Made by a program: the position numbers and the translations under genes
Assembly (NCBI GenBank): GCA_023414355.1
Contig: JAEZOB010000017.1
Location: forward strand, 1-64,000
Direction of reading: 5' to 3'
DNA from: Bacillota bacterium
GTDB taxonomy: Bacteria; Bacillota; Clostridia; Lachnospirales; Lachnospiraceae
DNA: 64,000 nt
Notes under the pieces: model-generated
What the model was told of the DNA's origin: nothing
The model's input: the letters and a program-made list of their open reading frames with translations, nothing else
The model's database searches: none
Part shown: positions 1 through 8,270 of the stretch, piece after piece
Numbering within the stretch: position 1 is the stretch's first letter
Layout: each line of letters opens with the position of its first letter

Positions 1-1
1 T

Positions 2-52
2 GCTCCTTGGGATGAAACAATCCAGGAACTTTGCAAGATCAAAATGGAGTAA
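2..52 (+). CDS. Possible 3' end of a gene entering from the left edge
   Basis: Sixteen codons are open from the window edge to a TAA at 50-52 and read APWDETIQELCKIKME. The peptide has a plausible coding composition and would be the C-terminus of a gene that starts before the window. It is too short to assign. The other frames close quickly or give a less protein-like peptide. From 53 to 192 I see no gene. Confidence 0.25.
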   Translation, partial: APWDETIQELCKIKME

Positions 53-192
53 AATACTCGCATTCCGGAATTCTAGCAATAGGGTCCGGAATATTTTTTA
101 GGCATACCCCGAAATTATGCGCTTACGCTATGGGTAAGTAGAACCACCTCAGTAAGTATAAGAAAGCGATGAATTAAGTGATACCGAAAGAA

Positions 193-225
193 AACCGGCC
201 CCTGTCTGCTTGACAGGGGCCGGTT
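193..225 (-). terminator. Intrinsic terminator of the restriction-modification unit
   Basis: A perfect 14-bp stem (193-206 with 212-225) with a 5-base loop is GC-rich. On the minus strand it is followed by a T-rich run, so it fits as the terminator of the leftward methyltransferase gene. It may also stop rightward transcription weakly, although there is no long T run on the plus strand. Confidence 0.8.
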
Positions 226-260
226 CATTTCAGAGCCACGTAATTCATGGCTTTTATCAT

Positions 261-980
261 TTATTTACATTCCTTCATGCGTTTTTCACAGGCCTTATAA
301 TATGTATCGTCAATTTCGATGCCTATAAAACGACGGTTCAATTCTCTGGCAGCGACACCGGTAGAAGCTACCCCCATGAACATATCAAGGACAAGATCAT
401 TCTCACTGCTGGCAATCTTGATGATCTGCTTCAATATGGCAAGAGGCTTCTGAGTCGGATGCTTCGGTTCCTTAAGACGCTCGCTGCCCATGCAGATGGG
501 ACTCTCGATGAAGTTGTGCATCTCATTTTGCTTAGAGAAATTCCAGGTATGACCCTTGTTCCACATGCAGACAATCAGCTCACAGCTGTTTAAGAAGGAG
601 GATTTGCGGATGTTCGGAATCGGGTTTGTCTTATGCCACACCATGAACTGGAAGGTATCAAATTCGCTGTCGAATACCTCATGCCATTTCCCGATCAGGT
701 TATAGCTGGTGAAGATGAAAATATTGCCGGTTGGGGAGAGAACACGTTTGAACTCCGAAAGGAAATCAGCTGGTGCAAGCTCCTTCAAATCCCATTTGGC
801 GACATCGTTATTAATCTCGCTTCTCCAATCGAACTTCATATTACCGGTAGAGTATTTCGCCAGATTATAGGGTGGATCACACAGAATCAGTTCAATGCTA
901 CCATCCGGTATCTCCTTCAGCTTCTCCATACAATCACCATGCATCAGCAGGTACTTATCTATCGTGTTTACATCTATCAT
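261..980 (-). CDS. Site-specific DNA methyltransferase (DPPY class), type II R-M
   Basis: A 239-residue AdoMet-dependent DNA methyltransferase of the N6-adenine/N4-cytosine type. The catalytic motif LCDPPYNLAKY lies near residue 35, before the AdoMet-binding motif LDMFMGVASTG near residue 200, which is the beta-class order. HPTQKP just before the AdoMet motif is typical of this family. It lies downstream of the endonuclease gene at 1096-1905 on the same strand, so it should protect host DNA against that enzyme. The target site cannot be read from the sequence. The start has an AGGAG about 11 bases upstream. The gene ends just before a strong terminator. Confidence 0.88.
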   Translation of the reverse strand: MIDVNTIDKYLLMHGDCMEKLKEIPDGSIELILCDPPYNLAKYSTGNMKFDWRSEINNDVAKWDLKELAPADFLSEFKRVLSPTGNIFIFTSYNLIGKWHEVFDSEFDTFQFMVWHKTNPIPNIRKSSFLNSCELIVCMWNKGHTWNFSKQNEMHNFIESPICMGSERLKEPKHPTQKPLAILKQIIKIASSENDLVLDMFMGVASTGVAARELNRRFIGIEIDDTYYKACEKRMKECK

Positions 981-1095
981 AAGGGGGTAATCTCCTCTCG
1001 TTCTCTATCCAAAGCAATTGCTTTGCCGGGCATTTATTTTGCTGGGCAAATACTAGCTTATCATGGGGTAACAGGCGGTATCCGTTGCTGTATGC

Positions 1096-1905
1096 TTAGT
1101 GAAAATATAGCTGCTTAATTCGTTCCAAGGCTGATTTCATATATTCAGAGCTGAGCCGGTACTGGTCAAATACTACCTGATAGCCCTCCGGATCATTGCA
1201 GACGAAATTCCAATAGGCTTTCCCGATCAGCAGCTCTTCTTCGGCGAAGAAGGTCTGGACTCGCTCCTGTCGCCAGGGGACATCTTCTCCGAACTTATTA
1301 TAAGCAGTAGCGAAATAGATGCGGACGGTTTCGCTGCCCTGTAAGGAATTCTTCAGAATGAAGAATTCGTTCAGCAGTGCGATCTTTTCCGACTTAGCCT
1401 TTTTATTATCCAAATCACCGCCTGCCTTAAGCTCTATCAGATAATGGCAGCCCTTCTCCTCATCATAGAAGTAATTGTCTGTCTCATGGGAGGTGAGAAA
1501 GCTTGTTACATTGGAGGGGGTAAGGCAGTTGAAATTCAGATAATCTTCGACCTTCGGCCTGGCATCCCGCTTCTCATAGGCGGTCATCAGATAATCGATA
1601 TGCTGTGTCTGCTGGGGCAAAAGATAGGATTCAATCCTTCCCCGGACCGTATAGGATATCTTAGCGATTGCATTACCCATGTTCTCCAGTACCTTACCGA
1701 AGGAACTGTCAAAGGAGCGGACGAATGCGGAGTAGAACATAAACTCCTCGCCCAGCTGAGAGATAAAGGCATTATTCTTTTTGGCATTTATGACGCCGAG
1801 AGGATCGGTTACCTCCAGACTGTATCGGGCTTCCATCACATCGACAAATTGCCGGATATGATGATCCACGATTTCCCGAATTAGGGATTCTTTTTCTGTC
1901 TTCAT
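1096..1905 (-). CDS. Type II restriction endonuclease, TdeIII-like
   Basis: A 269-residue protein resembling the TdeIII restriction endonuclease family. The diagnostic segment near residues 155-172 reads YLIELKAGGDLDNKKAKSEK. The E-x-K in IELK, with an acidic residue upstream (YDEEKG), fits a PD-(D/E)XK nuclease core. The length is usual for the family. The methyltransferase gene lies 115 bases downstream on the same strand, which supports a restriction role. The start follows AAAGGAGTG at good spacing, and a TATAAT-like -10 lies just upstream (about 1925-1930, minus strand). Known TdeIII family members cut GGNCC; whether this one does is inference. Confidence 0.7.
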   Translation of the reverse strand: MKTEKESLIREIVDHHIRQFVDVMEARYSLEVTDPLGVINAKKNNAFISQLGEEFMFYSAFVRSFDSSFGKVLENMGNAIAKISYTVRGRIESYLLPQQTQHIDYLMTAYEKRDARPKVEDYLNFNCLTPSNVTSFLTSHETDNYFYDEEKGCHYLIELKAGGDLDNKKAKSEKIALLNEFFILKNSLQGSETVRIYFATAYNKFGEDVPWRQERVQTFFAEEELLIGKAYWNFVCNDPEGYQVVFDQYRLSSEYMKSALERIKQLYFH

Positions 1906-1920
1906 GGTACACTCCTTTAG

Positions 1921-2027
1921 TCGATATTATAGCATGTCCGCAAGCGTCCATGCTATGGCACTGCGTGCCAGGATGTGCACTCACAACGTTTGGCACTGGT
2001 ATAATATCTGTCGATATTATACCATGT
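1921..2027. promoter_or_regulatory. Upstream region of the R-M genes with nested dyads
   Basis: This short intergenic region holds several inverted repeats. A perfect 11-bp dyad spans 1997-2007/2014-2024 and contains a TATAAT-like -10 on each strand. An 8-bp dyad lies at 1929-1936/1949-1956, and a 6-bp dyad (TGGCAC/GTGCCA) at 1956-1970. The sequence TCGATATTATA occurs at both 1921 and 2011. The arrangement suggests promoters with an operator controlling the endonuclease gene, but no C-protein gene is visible nearby. Confidence 0.45.
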
Positions 2028-2089
2028 TTATAAGCCCTGGAAAAGGGATATCTGAACAAATTTTCGATTGTGAAAATGATAGGCCTAGC

Positions 2090-2644
2090 TTAAATATATT
2101 TATCTTCCAGGAGGGTTACCAGTTGCTCATAATGGCTTTTGGTGTTCTTGTCCCGGGCGGCGTTCTCGAAATCGACAGTTTCACGGTTGACTTTATCCAT
2201 AATCTCTTCGGGAAGACTGTTTCTGGCAAAGGGATACACTACGGAATCTTCCTTGGTGATATGGCGCTTGAGAAGCTGGGAGTAGCCGATGGCATTTGCT
2301 ATAATATCGAGCCGGCTCATATCATCACCGCTCTTAAATCTCTGCAAGGCCTCTCGTAATTCCTGGATGTAGAGCCTTCCGAGATCATGCTCCACAAGCA
2401 TGCCATGCGTTACCAGCTTATAGCCGGCCGCACCGCCATGAGTCACCATCTCGTTAAAAAGCAGCTTTTCCTCCTTGCCGTGATGATGGGCATCGGCATA
2501 GTTGCTTATAAAGTCAATCATTTGGTCAAAATCCTCATGATCAATTGCTGCTTCCTGCAGTAACCTGTAACAAACCACTCTCATTACTGCCAGCATTCGT
2601 AATATATATTGGTGTTCTTCCATCATAAGCTTAATACTGTCCAT
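2090..2644 (-). CDS. Hemerythrin domain protein
   Basis: A 184-residue cytoplasmic four-helix protein with the spaced His/Glu ligands of a di-iron hemerythrin: EEH near residue 10, DAHHHGKEE near 51-59, HGMLVEHD near 80-88, and KRHITKED near 125-132. Such proteins bind oxygen or nitric oxide or act in Fe-S repair. It lies directly downstream of the hybrid-cluster protein gene on the same strand, which fits a stress role. A hairpin at 2723-2758 between the two genes suggests separate or attenuated transcription. The start has a good CAGGAGG. No fused sensor or signalling domain is present. Confidence 0.85.
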   Translation of the reverse strand: MDSIKLMMEEHQYILRMLAVMRVVCYRLLQEAAIDHEDFDQMIDFISNYADAHHHGKEEKLLFNEMVTHGGAAGYKLVTHGMLVEHDLGRLYIQELREALQRFKSGDDMSRLDIIANAIGYSQLLKRHITKEDSVVYPFARNSLPEEIMDKVNRETVDFENAARDKNTKSHYEQLVTLLEDKYI

Positions 2645-2722
2645 AAACTTCCTCCTGATTTTATTTTCTGATATTAATGATATTGGTCACAGATCTAATT
2701 AAATTGATCCTGTATATAAGAA

Positions 2723-2758
2723 TACCGGATGAACATGTACGATTATGTCCATCCGGTA
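2723..2758 (-). terminator. Hairpin between hybrid-cluster and hemerythrin genes
   Basis: A 14-bp stem with one wobble (2723-2736 with 2745-2758) sits just past the stop of the hybrid-cluster gene on the minus strand. The T run after it is weak, so termination may be partial. Confidence 0.55.
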
Positions 2759-2780
2759 GGGTTACCTTTTATAATAGTTC

Positions 2781-4418
2781 TTATGCCATGAATAACTTGA
2801 TGTCGTCCTCTACGGTTCCGATGCCAGCGATGCCGAAGCTCTCTACAAGAACCTTAGCTACATTCGGGGATAAGAATGCCGGCAGTGTGGGTCCTAAGTG
2901 GATATTCTTCACACCTAAATACAGGAGAGCAAGAAGTACGATGACAGCCTTCTGCTCATACCATGCGATATTGAACGCAATCGGAAGCTCGTTGATATCA
3001 GCAAGAGCAAATACTTCCTTTAACTTCAGTGCAATCAGAGCAAGGGAGTAGGAGTCATTACACTGACCTGCATCCAGAACTCTCGGAATACCGTTGATAT
3101 CTCCTAAGTTCAGCTTGTTGTATCTGTATTTTGCACAGCCTGCGGTCAGGATAACGGTATCCTTCGGAAGAGCCTCAGCAAAATCTGTATAATAGCTTCT
3201 GGATTTCTGACGTCCGTCACAGCCTGCCATAACGAAGAACTTCTTAATCGCACCGGTCTTGACTGCCTCTACTACCTGGTCAGCAAGAGCAAGTACCTGG
3301 TTGTGTGCGAAGCCGCCGAGAATCTCACCCTGCTCAATCTGAGTCGGAGCTGCACAGGTCTTAGCAAGTTCGATAATCCGGGAGAAGTCCTTATGACCGT
3401 TCTCATCTCTCTCGATATGAACACAGCCGCTGATGCCGGTAGCACCGGTGGTGAAAAGTCTGCTCTTATAAGCTTCCGTCGGAGGAACCACGCAGTTGGT
3501 AGTCATGAGGATTGGTCCATTGAAGCTTGTGAATTCTTCCTTCTGCTTCCACCATGCATTTCCGTAATTGCCAACGAAATTGGAATACTTCTTAAAGGAA
3601 GGATAGTAATGAGCAGGAAGCATCTCAGAGTGAGTATAGACGTCTACGCCTGTACCTTGGGTTTGCTCCAGTAACTGCTCTAAATCTCTCAAATCATGAC
3701 CGGATACGAGAATACCGGGTCTGGTTCCTACACCGATGTTAACCTTGGTCATCTCGGGATTGCCGTAGGTGCTGGTATTGGCTGTGTCAAGCAGAGCCAT
3801 GCCATCCACACCGAATTTACCTGTCTCCAAAGTCAGGGCTACAAGAGCATCTGCGCTTAAGGTATCATCCAGAGTTGCAGCAAGAGCTCTCTGCATGAAG
3901 GCACTAACCTCAGTATTGTCATAGTTTAATTCGTTGGCATGCTTCATGTAAGCAGCCATACCCTTGAGGCCATAGATGACCAATTCGCGAAGACTTCTGA
4001 CATCCTCGTTCTCAGTAGCAAGAACACCGACTAAGGATGCCTTTGCTTCCAGATCCTCTCTGGTGGAAGCGGTCCATTGAGCTGCACTCGGAAGCTTTGC
4101 GGAAGCATTTACCTGACCGAGCAAGGAATTCTTTATTTTTAAGGTCTCAAATACTCTCTGATAGAAGATCTCATCATCAAAATTGGCATTGGTAATAGTT
4201 GTGAACAGGTTGATGGTCACATAGTGATCTACGGTAGCATTCACGCTTACACCCTCTGCTCTGAGCTCGGTAGTCACTGCGCTTAACCCCTTGGTTACAT
4301 AGATCAACAGATCCTGCATTTTAGAAAGTGCCGGTGTCTTCCCGCAGACGCCTGCCATGGTACAGCCTGTGCAGTTGGCAGCTTCCTGACACTGATAACA
4401 AAACATCTTATTTTCCAT
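2781..4418 (-). CDS. hcp: Hybrid-cluster protein (hydroxylamine reductase)
   Basis: A 545-residue hybrid-cluster protein. The N-terminus MENKMFCYQCQEAANC has cysteines spaced C-x2-C-x8-C-x5-C, the pattern of class I Hcp that binds a [4Fe-4S] cluster. Later cysteine motifs (TTNCVVPP, GCVHIERD, AGCDGRQKS, AGCAKYRYN) supply the hybrid cluster. Members reduce hydroxylamine or nitric oxide and act in nitrosative stress. I chose the ATG at 4418, which has AAAAGGAGAG nine bases upstream, over the longer frame from 4472. No Hcr reductase gene is adjacent. The divergent Crp/Fnr gene at 4697 is the likely regulator. Confidence 0.95.
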   Translation of the reverse strand: MENKMFCYQCQEAANCTGCTMAGVCGKTPALSKMQDLLIYVTKGLSAVTTELRAEGVSVNATVDHYVTINLFTTITNANFDDEIFYQRVFETLKIKNSLLGQVNASAKLPSAAQWTASTREDLEAKASLVGVLATENEDVRSLRELVIYGLKGMAAYMKHANELNYDNTEVSAFMQRALAATLDDTLSADALVALTLETGKFGVDGMALLDTANTSTYGNPEMTKVNIGVGTRPGILVSGHDLRDLEQLLEQTQGTGVDVYTHSEMLPAHYYPSFKKYSNFVGNYGNAWWKQKEEFTSFNGPILMTTNCVVPPTEAYKSRLFTTGATGISGCVHIERDENGHKDFSRIIELAKTCAAPTQIEQGEILGGFAHNQVLALADQVVEAVKTGAIKKFFVMAGCDGRQKSRSYYTDFAEALPKDTVILTAGCAKYRYNKLNLGDINGIPRVLDAGQCNDSYSLALIALKLKEVFALADINELPIAFNIAWYEQKAVIVLLALLYLGVKNIHLGPTLPAFLSPNVAKVLVESFGIAGIGTVEDDIKLFMA

Positions 4419-4479
4419 AACTGAATACTCTCCTTTTATATGATTTAATTTGAATTGACTTTTCAAGAACAAGGTGAGT

Positions 4480-4519
4480 ATAATACAGATGAAAAGATAA
4501 AAGTGTAGCTGTGGCTACA
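4480..4519 (-). promoter_or_regulatory. hcp promoter with a dyad operator
   Basis: On the minus strand TATTAT (4485 to 4480) serves as the -10, and the -35 region falls on an exact dyad TGTAGC-N4-GCTACA at 4504-4519. Two 6-bp arms with a 4-base spacer are the geometry of Fnr/HcpR-type sites, although the half-site differs from TTGAT. The placement fits regulation by the Crp/Fnr protein encoded at 4697. Confidence 0.55.
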
Positions 4520-4555
4520 AATAGAAAGTATTTTATGATGACCCATGCAGGGTTG

Positions 4556-4680
4556 TTTTGAATACAAGATACATAAAAGTTCGCGAAGCTAACTTTTTGA
4601 ATACAAGATACATAAAAGTTTGCAAAATTAAATTTTTGAATACAAGATACATAAAATATCTGCTTCGCAGATATTTTTGA
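4556..4680. repeat. Three 39-bp direct repeats, each with its own stem-loop
   Basis: The unit TTTTTGAATACAAGATACAT recurs three times, starting near 4556, 4594 and 4633, and a fourth partial start follows at 4675. After each constant part comes a different inverted repeat: AAAAGTT/AACTTTT, AAAGTTT/AAATTTT, and the perfect AAAATATCTGC/GCAGATATTTT. The constant part is conserved while the stem sequence varies but keeps pairing. The array ends at the ribosome binding site of the Crp/Fnr gene, so it lies in its 5' leader. Confidence 0.8.
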
Positions 4681-4696
4681 ATAGAAGGAGGCAGCG

Positions 4697-5386
4697 ATGG
4701 AGAACTATACTCCAATTCTAAAAAATTGTGCACTCTTCCGCAGAATGAGCGAGAGAGAGACGGAGCAGCTGGTCAAATGTCTGGACGCTCAGATCAGAAG
4801 CTATCAGGAGGAGGATTATATTTTCCTGGCAGGCGATGAAATCAATACGGTAGGTATCGTTTTGTCCGGCATGGTAGAGGTTATGAAAGAGAATCTGGCA
4901 GGAGATAAGCATATTCTGGCATTTCTCGGACCGGCGGATATGTTCGCGGAGGGAATTGTATGTACTGTAAAGCGGATATCACCGGTAACCGTAAGGGTAA
5001 AGGAGGATGCCCAAATCTTATTTATTCCTTATGAGAGGATCATCAAGTCCTGCGGCAATAGCTGCGAGTTTCATATTAGTTTGATACAGAACATGATGGT
5101 CGTACTCGGAGAGAAGAATATGAATCTGAACCGTAAGCTTGAACTACTGACTCTGAAGGGCATGCGCGAGAAGATTGCCCTGTTCCTGTTAAATGAAGCG
5201 GGAGAGCGTAGCAGCAGTATGTTCCAGATCTTATTGAATCGAACTGAGCTGGCAGATTACCTGAATGTATCCAGAACCTCTATGTGCCGGGAGCTCGCAA
5301 GGATGAAGGACGAGGGAATGATAGATTTCTACGGTAACAGCTTTAAGATTGTGAACAAAGAGCTTCTGGCCCGGTGTCTGGAATAA
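4697..5386 (+). CDS. Crp/Fnr family transcription regulator
   Basis: A 229-residue regulator with an N-terminal cyclic-nucleotide-binding-like beta-barrel (residues about 10-130, with the typical GDEINTVGIVLSG turn) and a C-terminal winged helix (about 150-225; recognition region LADYLNVSRTSMCREL). There is no N-terminal cysteine cluster of the Fnr [4Fe-4S] type, so the ligand may be heme, NO or something else. It is divergent from hcp and likely controls it. The start has AGAAGGAGG seven bases upstream. Confidence 0.88.
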   Translation: MENYTPILKNCALFRRMSERETEQLVKCLDAQIRSYQEEDYIFLAGDEINTVGIVLSGMVEVMKENLAGDKHILAFLGPADMFAEGIVCTVKRISPVTVRVKEDAQILFIPYERIIKSCGNSCEFHISLIQNMMVVLGEKNMNLNRKLELLTLKGMREKIALFLLNEAGERSSSMFQILLNRTELADYLNVSRTSMCRELARMKDEGMIDFYGNSFKIVNKELLARCLE

Positions 5387-5464
5387 TGTGTCAGTTGGTG
5401 TCTGATTGAAAATTGAGTGAGAAATTGTAAAATATGTCGATTTCTGCAAAAATCGTCTGTCAAA

Positions 5465-5545
5465 TTGAAAATAGTTATGTTATAATGGTATAAAAGTACT
5501 ATTTTTGCATTTTATGAGAGGCTTAAAGAATTCTAGGAATTCTTT
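5465..5545 (+). promoter_or_regulatory. Promoter and exact dyad before the diguanylate cyclase gene
   Basis: TTGAAA at 5465-5470 and TATAAA at 5489-5494 (18-base spacer) form a plausible promoter; TATAAT at 5481 is an alternative -10. Downstream, 5525-5545 is a perfect 9-bp inverted repeat (AAAGAATTC/GAATTCTTT, 3-base centre), a candidate operator or 5' hairpin just ahead of the coding region. Confidence 0.45.
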
Positions 5546-5565
5546 CTCTGGAAGAAGGGGAATAG

Positions 5566-7482
5566 TTGAAAAAGAGAAAATTAATTGGGGTAATTATCTC
5601 TGAAGTAGAGGGAAGCTATCAGAATAAACTGCTGAAGGGGATCATATCGGAATGCTATGCCCTGGATTATGATGTAGCGGTATTCTCAACGCTGATCAAG
5701 GATTCAGGTCTGCCGGAGTATAAGGTGGGAGAGAAGAACATCTTCAACCTAATGAACTTTGACTTGTTTGATGGAATTATCGTTGCAGGAATTACATTGG
5801 CAATCAAGGATCTACCGCAGGAAATCGAGCAGATGGTCCTTAAAAAATGCAGATGTCCGGTTCTGTTCGTTGATATGAGTTCGAGATATTTTCCAAGTGT
5901 CTATACCAATGACAGAAGGCCAATGGAGCAAATGACGGATCATTTGATCGAGGTCCACGGATATCAGAAAATTTTATGTCTGGCAGGAGAGAAAAGCAAT
6001 ATTTCAACCATCAGCAGGGTGGCGGGCTTTAAGGATTCCTTCCGTAAGCATAAGATCACGCTGGATGAGAAGCAGATACTATATGATGGAGATTTTAATT
6101 ATTCCAGTGGAGAGCAATTAGCGCAAAGATTGGTTGACGGAGAGATTGATTGGCCTGATGCAGTGGTGTGTATCAGTGATTATATGGCAATCGGTCTCGC
6201 GAACGAGCTAATCAGACACGGTATTCTTGTCCCCGAGGAAATTTCTGTGACCGGTTATGATGCTTCAGATGAGGCAGTGATCTGTCAGACAATGATCACA
6301 ACCTTCTCGCCTCCGGTGAAGCAGACCGGCGTGGAAGCGGTGGATGAGCTGACCAGACTGATGACAGGGGAGCTTCCGACCCCTCATAATCACTATCCGG
6401 GAAAACTGGAGATCGGGCACAGCTGCGGCTGTAAAGATATTGATTATATGAAACGAAGCGGTATGGTTCGTCTGAGAGAAAAGACGGAGGATTATAAAGT
6501 CCTTCTGGATAGTTATATGACGGAAGCTTTGTACTCAGAGATAGAAATGGAAGACTGCGTGAATCAGTTTTGTGAATATCTGTATCTGATCAAGGATTAT
6601 TCGGATTATTATCTGTGCTTGTGTGAGAATTGGGACGGAAGTGCAGATAATTACAGTGTCGATGCAAAGGAGTTTCTGAAGACGGAGTATTCGGACCGTA
6701 TGATCTTAGCGCTTGCTGCAAGAAAGAAAAGATGTGAAATCAGTAATAAGATTTTTGATACAAGGGATATGCTGCCTGACCTGTGGGAAGAGAGAGATAC
6801 GCCCAAGGCATACTATTTTACACCGATGCATTTCAAACAATGCTGCATCGGGTATTCTGTACTGACTTACGGAAGTAAGGTACAGGCCTTTGATATCATA
6901 TACCGTAACTGGTGCAGGATTGTCATGAACGCCCTGGAATTCAACCGAAGCCATCGCAAATTATACCGGACCTCCTTCCGGGATGTCCTCACCGGTATCT
7001 TCAATCGTAATGGCTTTGAGCTAAACCAGCAGCGTACTGTGGATGAGGCCAATGCCCTCGGACAGAAGGTATTTGTTCTGATGGCAGATCTGGATAATTT
7101 AAAGACGGTCAATGACCGATATGGCCATCTGGAAGGGGATAATATCATATCCATTGTGGCAAATGCATTCCAGAGTAACTGTAAGACCCACGATGTCTGT
7201 GCAAGAATCGGAGGAGATGAATTCTTGGTCATAGGTATCGACGGAGAAGGGGAAGCGTCAGTGGACAGTTATATCGCAGCAGTTACTGAGGATATTGATT
7301 ATTACAATGACACCTCTAAGAAACCCTATAAGATAGAGACCAGTATGGGGGCAGTCAGTAGCTTTGTCGATGATTATACGAAGATCAAGACGATGATAGA
7401 CCAGGCTGATCAGGTTATGTATTACCATAAGGCAATCAATAAGAAGGAACGACTGGAGAAAAAGCAGGAAAGCATGATTTGA
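5566..7482 (+). CDS. LacI-type sensor domain fused to a GGDEF diguanylate cyclase
   Basis: A 638-residue protein starting at a TTG with GAAGAAGGGG before it. Residues about 5-285 form a type 1 periplasmic-binding fold of the GalR/LacI kind, but without a DNA-binding headpiece, signal peptide or membrane segment, so the sensor is cytosolic. A middle region of about 190 residues follows. Then comes a GGDEF domain (DVLTGIFNRNGFEL near 475; RIGGDEFLV near 547), which makes cyclic di-GMP. The position of the inhibitory RxxD site reads KTHD, so product inhibition may be weakened. A sugar or other small ligand may control activity. Confidence 0.88.
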   Translation: MKKRKLIGVIISEVEGSYQNKLLKGIISECYALDYDVAVFSTLIKDSGLPEYKVGEKNIFNLMNFDLFDGIIVAGITLAIKDLPQEIEQMVLKKCRCPVLFVDMSSRYFPSVYTNDRRPMEQMTDHLIEVHGYQKILCLAGEKSNISTISRVAGFKDSFRKHKITLDEKQILYDGDFNYSSGEQLAQRLVDGEIDWPDAVVCISDYMAIGLANELIRHGILVPEEISVTGYDASDEAVICQTMITTFSPPVKQTGVEAVDELTRLMTGELPTPHNHYPGKLEIGHSCGCKDIDYMKRSGMVRLREKTEDYKVLLDSYMTEALYSEIEMEDCVNQFCEYLYLIKDYSDYYLCLCENWDGSADNYSVDAKEFLKTEYSDRMILALAARKKRCEISNKIFDTRDMLPDLWEERDTPKAYYFTPMHFKQCCIGYSVLTYGSKVQAFDIIYRNWCRIVMNALEFNRSHRKLYRTSFRDVLTGIFNRNGFELNQQRTVDEANALGQKVFVLMADLDNLKTVNDRYGHLEGDNIISIVANAFQSNCKTHDVCARIGGDEFLVIGIDGEGEASVDSYIAAVTEDIDYYNDTSKKPYKIETSMGAVSSFVDDYTKIKTMIDQADQVMYYHKAINKKERLEKKQESMI

Positions 7483-7583
7483 TGAGAGCTACGAAGATAT
7501 ATGGCGAATTGGTTCTAAAGGTTAACAACATTTCACAATAAATACATAGTATATTACAAAACCAATTAGTGGGAGCATTTGTT

Positions 7584-8180
7584 GTGGAAGACTTTTCGAT
7601 ATCAGGTCAGAGTAATCGAGATAGAAAAGATGATGAAGTTATTAGAACCAGAGATTCTGTAATAGAGGAAATTCGGAGCGATAAAAATACCGGATTCGTA
7701 ACAATCTCATATGGAGTCATGGGTGATTTTAATATAATCCATATGGAACTGGTTACCTTAATTGTCACAAGAGATACCATAATTCAAGATAGGTCCGGTC
7801 GTAACCTGCGCTTTCGAGACTTAAGAGAGGGGATGGTTGTGAATGCGGAATTTTCGTCTGCTATGACAAGAAGTATCCCTCCGCAAGCCAGAGCATTTAG
7901 AATTGTTGTGGTAAAAAGAAACGAAGTATTTAATACCACTATAGGCAGAGTATTAAAGGTTGAACTAAGAAACGGATTTCTGTATACAGGGAAAGCGAAT
8001 GATAGCTCCAGTCAAATGAAATTTGTAATTACTAATTCCACCTTAATCTTAGGCAGGAATGGCAATGAAATATCATTAAGAGATATAAGGGTAGGGCAAA
8101 AAGTAAGAGTGGAACATGCCAAAAACCAGACGTTTAGTATCCCTCCTCAATCAACCGCATTTGTGGTGCAGATAATCTAA
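7584..8180 (+). CDS. Unknown protein with two related beta-rich repeats
   Basis: I do not recognise a named family. The protein (about 198 residues) contains two related halves: one ending REGMVVNAEF...RSIPPQARAFRIVVV (residues to about 110), the other ending RVGQKVRVEH...FSIPPQSTAFVVQII. Both carry a 'SIPPQ-A-I/V' signature and look like small beta-barrels. There is no signal peptide or membrane segment. I prefer the GTG at 7584, with GGGAG eight bases before it, over the GTG at 7569. The gene stands alone and ends in a good terminator. Confidence 0.75.
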   Translation: MEDFSISGQSNRDRKDDEVIRTRDSVIEEIRSDKNTGFVTISYGVMGDFNIIHMELVTLIVTRDTIIQDRSGRNLRFRDLREGMVVNAEFSSAMTRSIPPQARAFRIVVVKRNEVFNTTIGRVLKVELRNGFLYTGKANDSSSQMKFVITNSTLILGRNGNEISLRDIRVGQKVRVEHAKNQTFSIPPQSTAFVVQII

Positions 8181-8198
8181 GTAAATTATGAAAGAGCT

Positions 8199-8248
8199 AA
8201 AAGGCTACTGTGAAATTACCTAAATTGGTATTTGCACAATAGCTTTTT
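8199..8248 (+). terminator. Intrinsic terminator
   Basis: AAAAGGCTACTGTG (8199-8212) pairs with CACAATAGCTTTTT (8235-8248) with one wobble and runs into T residues. It ends the 7584 gene. The leftward operon at 8271 also ends here, so it may act in both directions. Confidence 0.8.
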
Positions 8249-8270
8249 ATTAATGAGAGCATCCTCACCC

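Noticed and set aside
633..1118. Long plus-strand frame over the methyltransferase gene
   Set aside because: It lies opposite a clear methyltransferase with catalytic motifs and has no family features of its own.
1444..1884. Plus-strand frame opposite the restriction endonuclease
   Set aside because: Shadow of the real minus-strand gene; no start site or recognisable domain.
4533..4733. Minus-strand frame with the peptide FMYLVFK repeated three times
   Set aside because: It is the antisense reading of the 39-bp leader repeats of the Crp/Fnr gene, with no ribosome binding site; the repeat is a DNA/RNA feature, not a protein.
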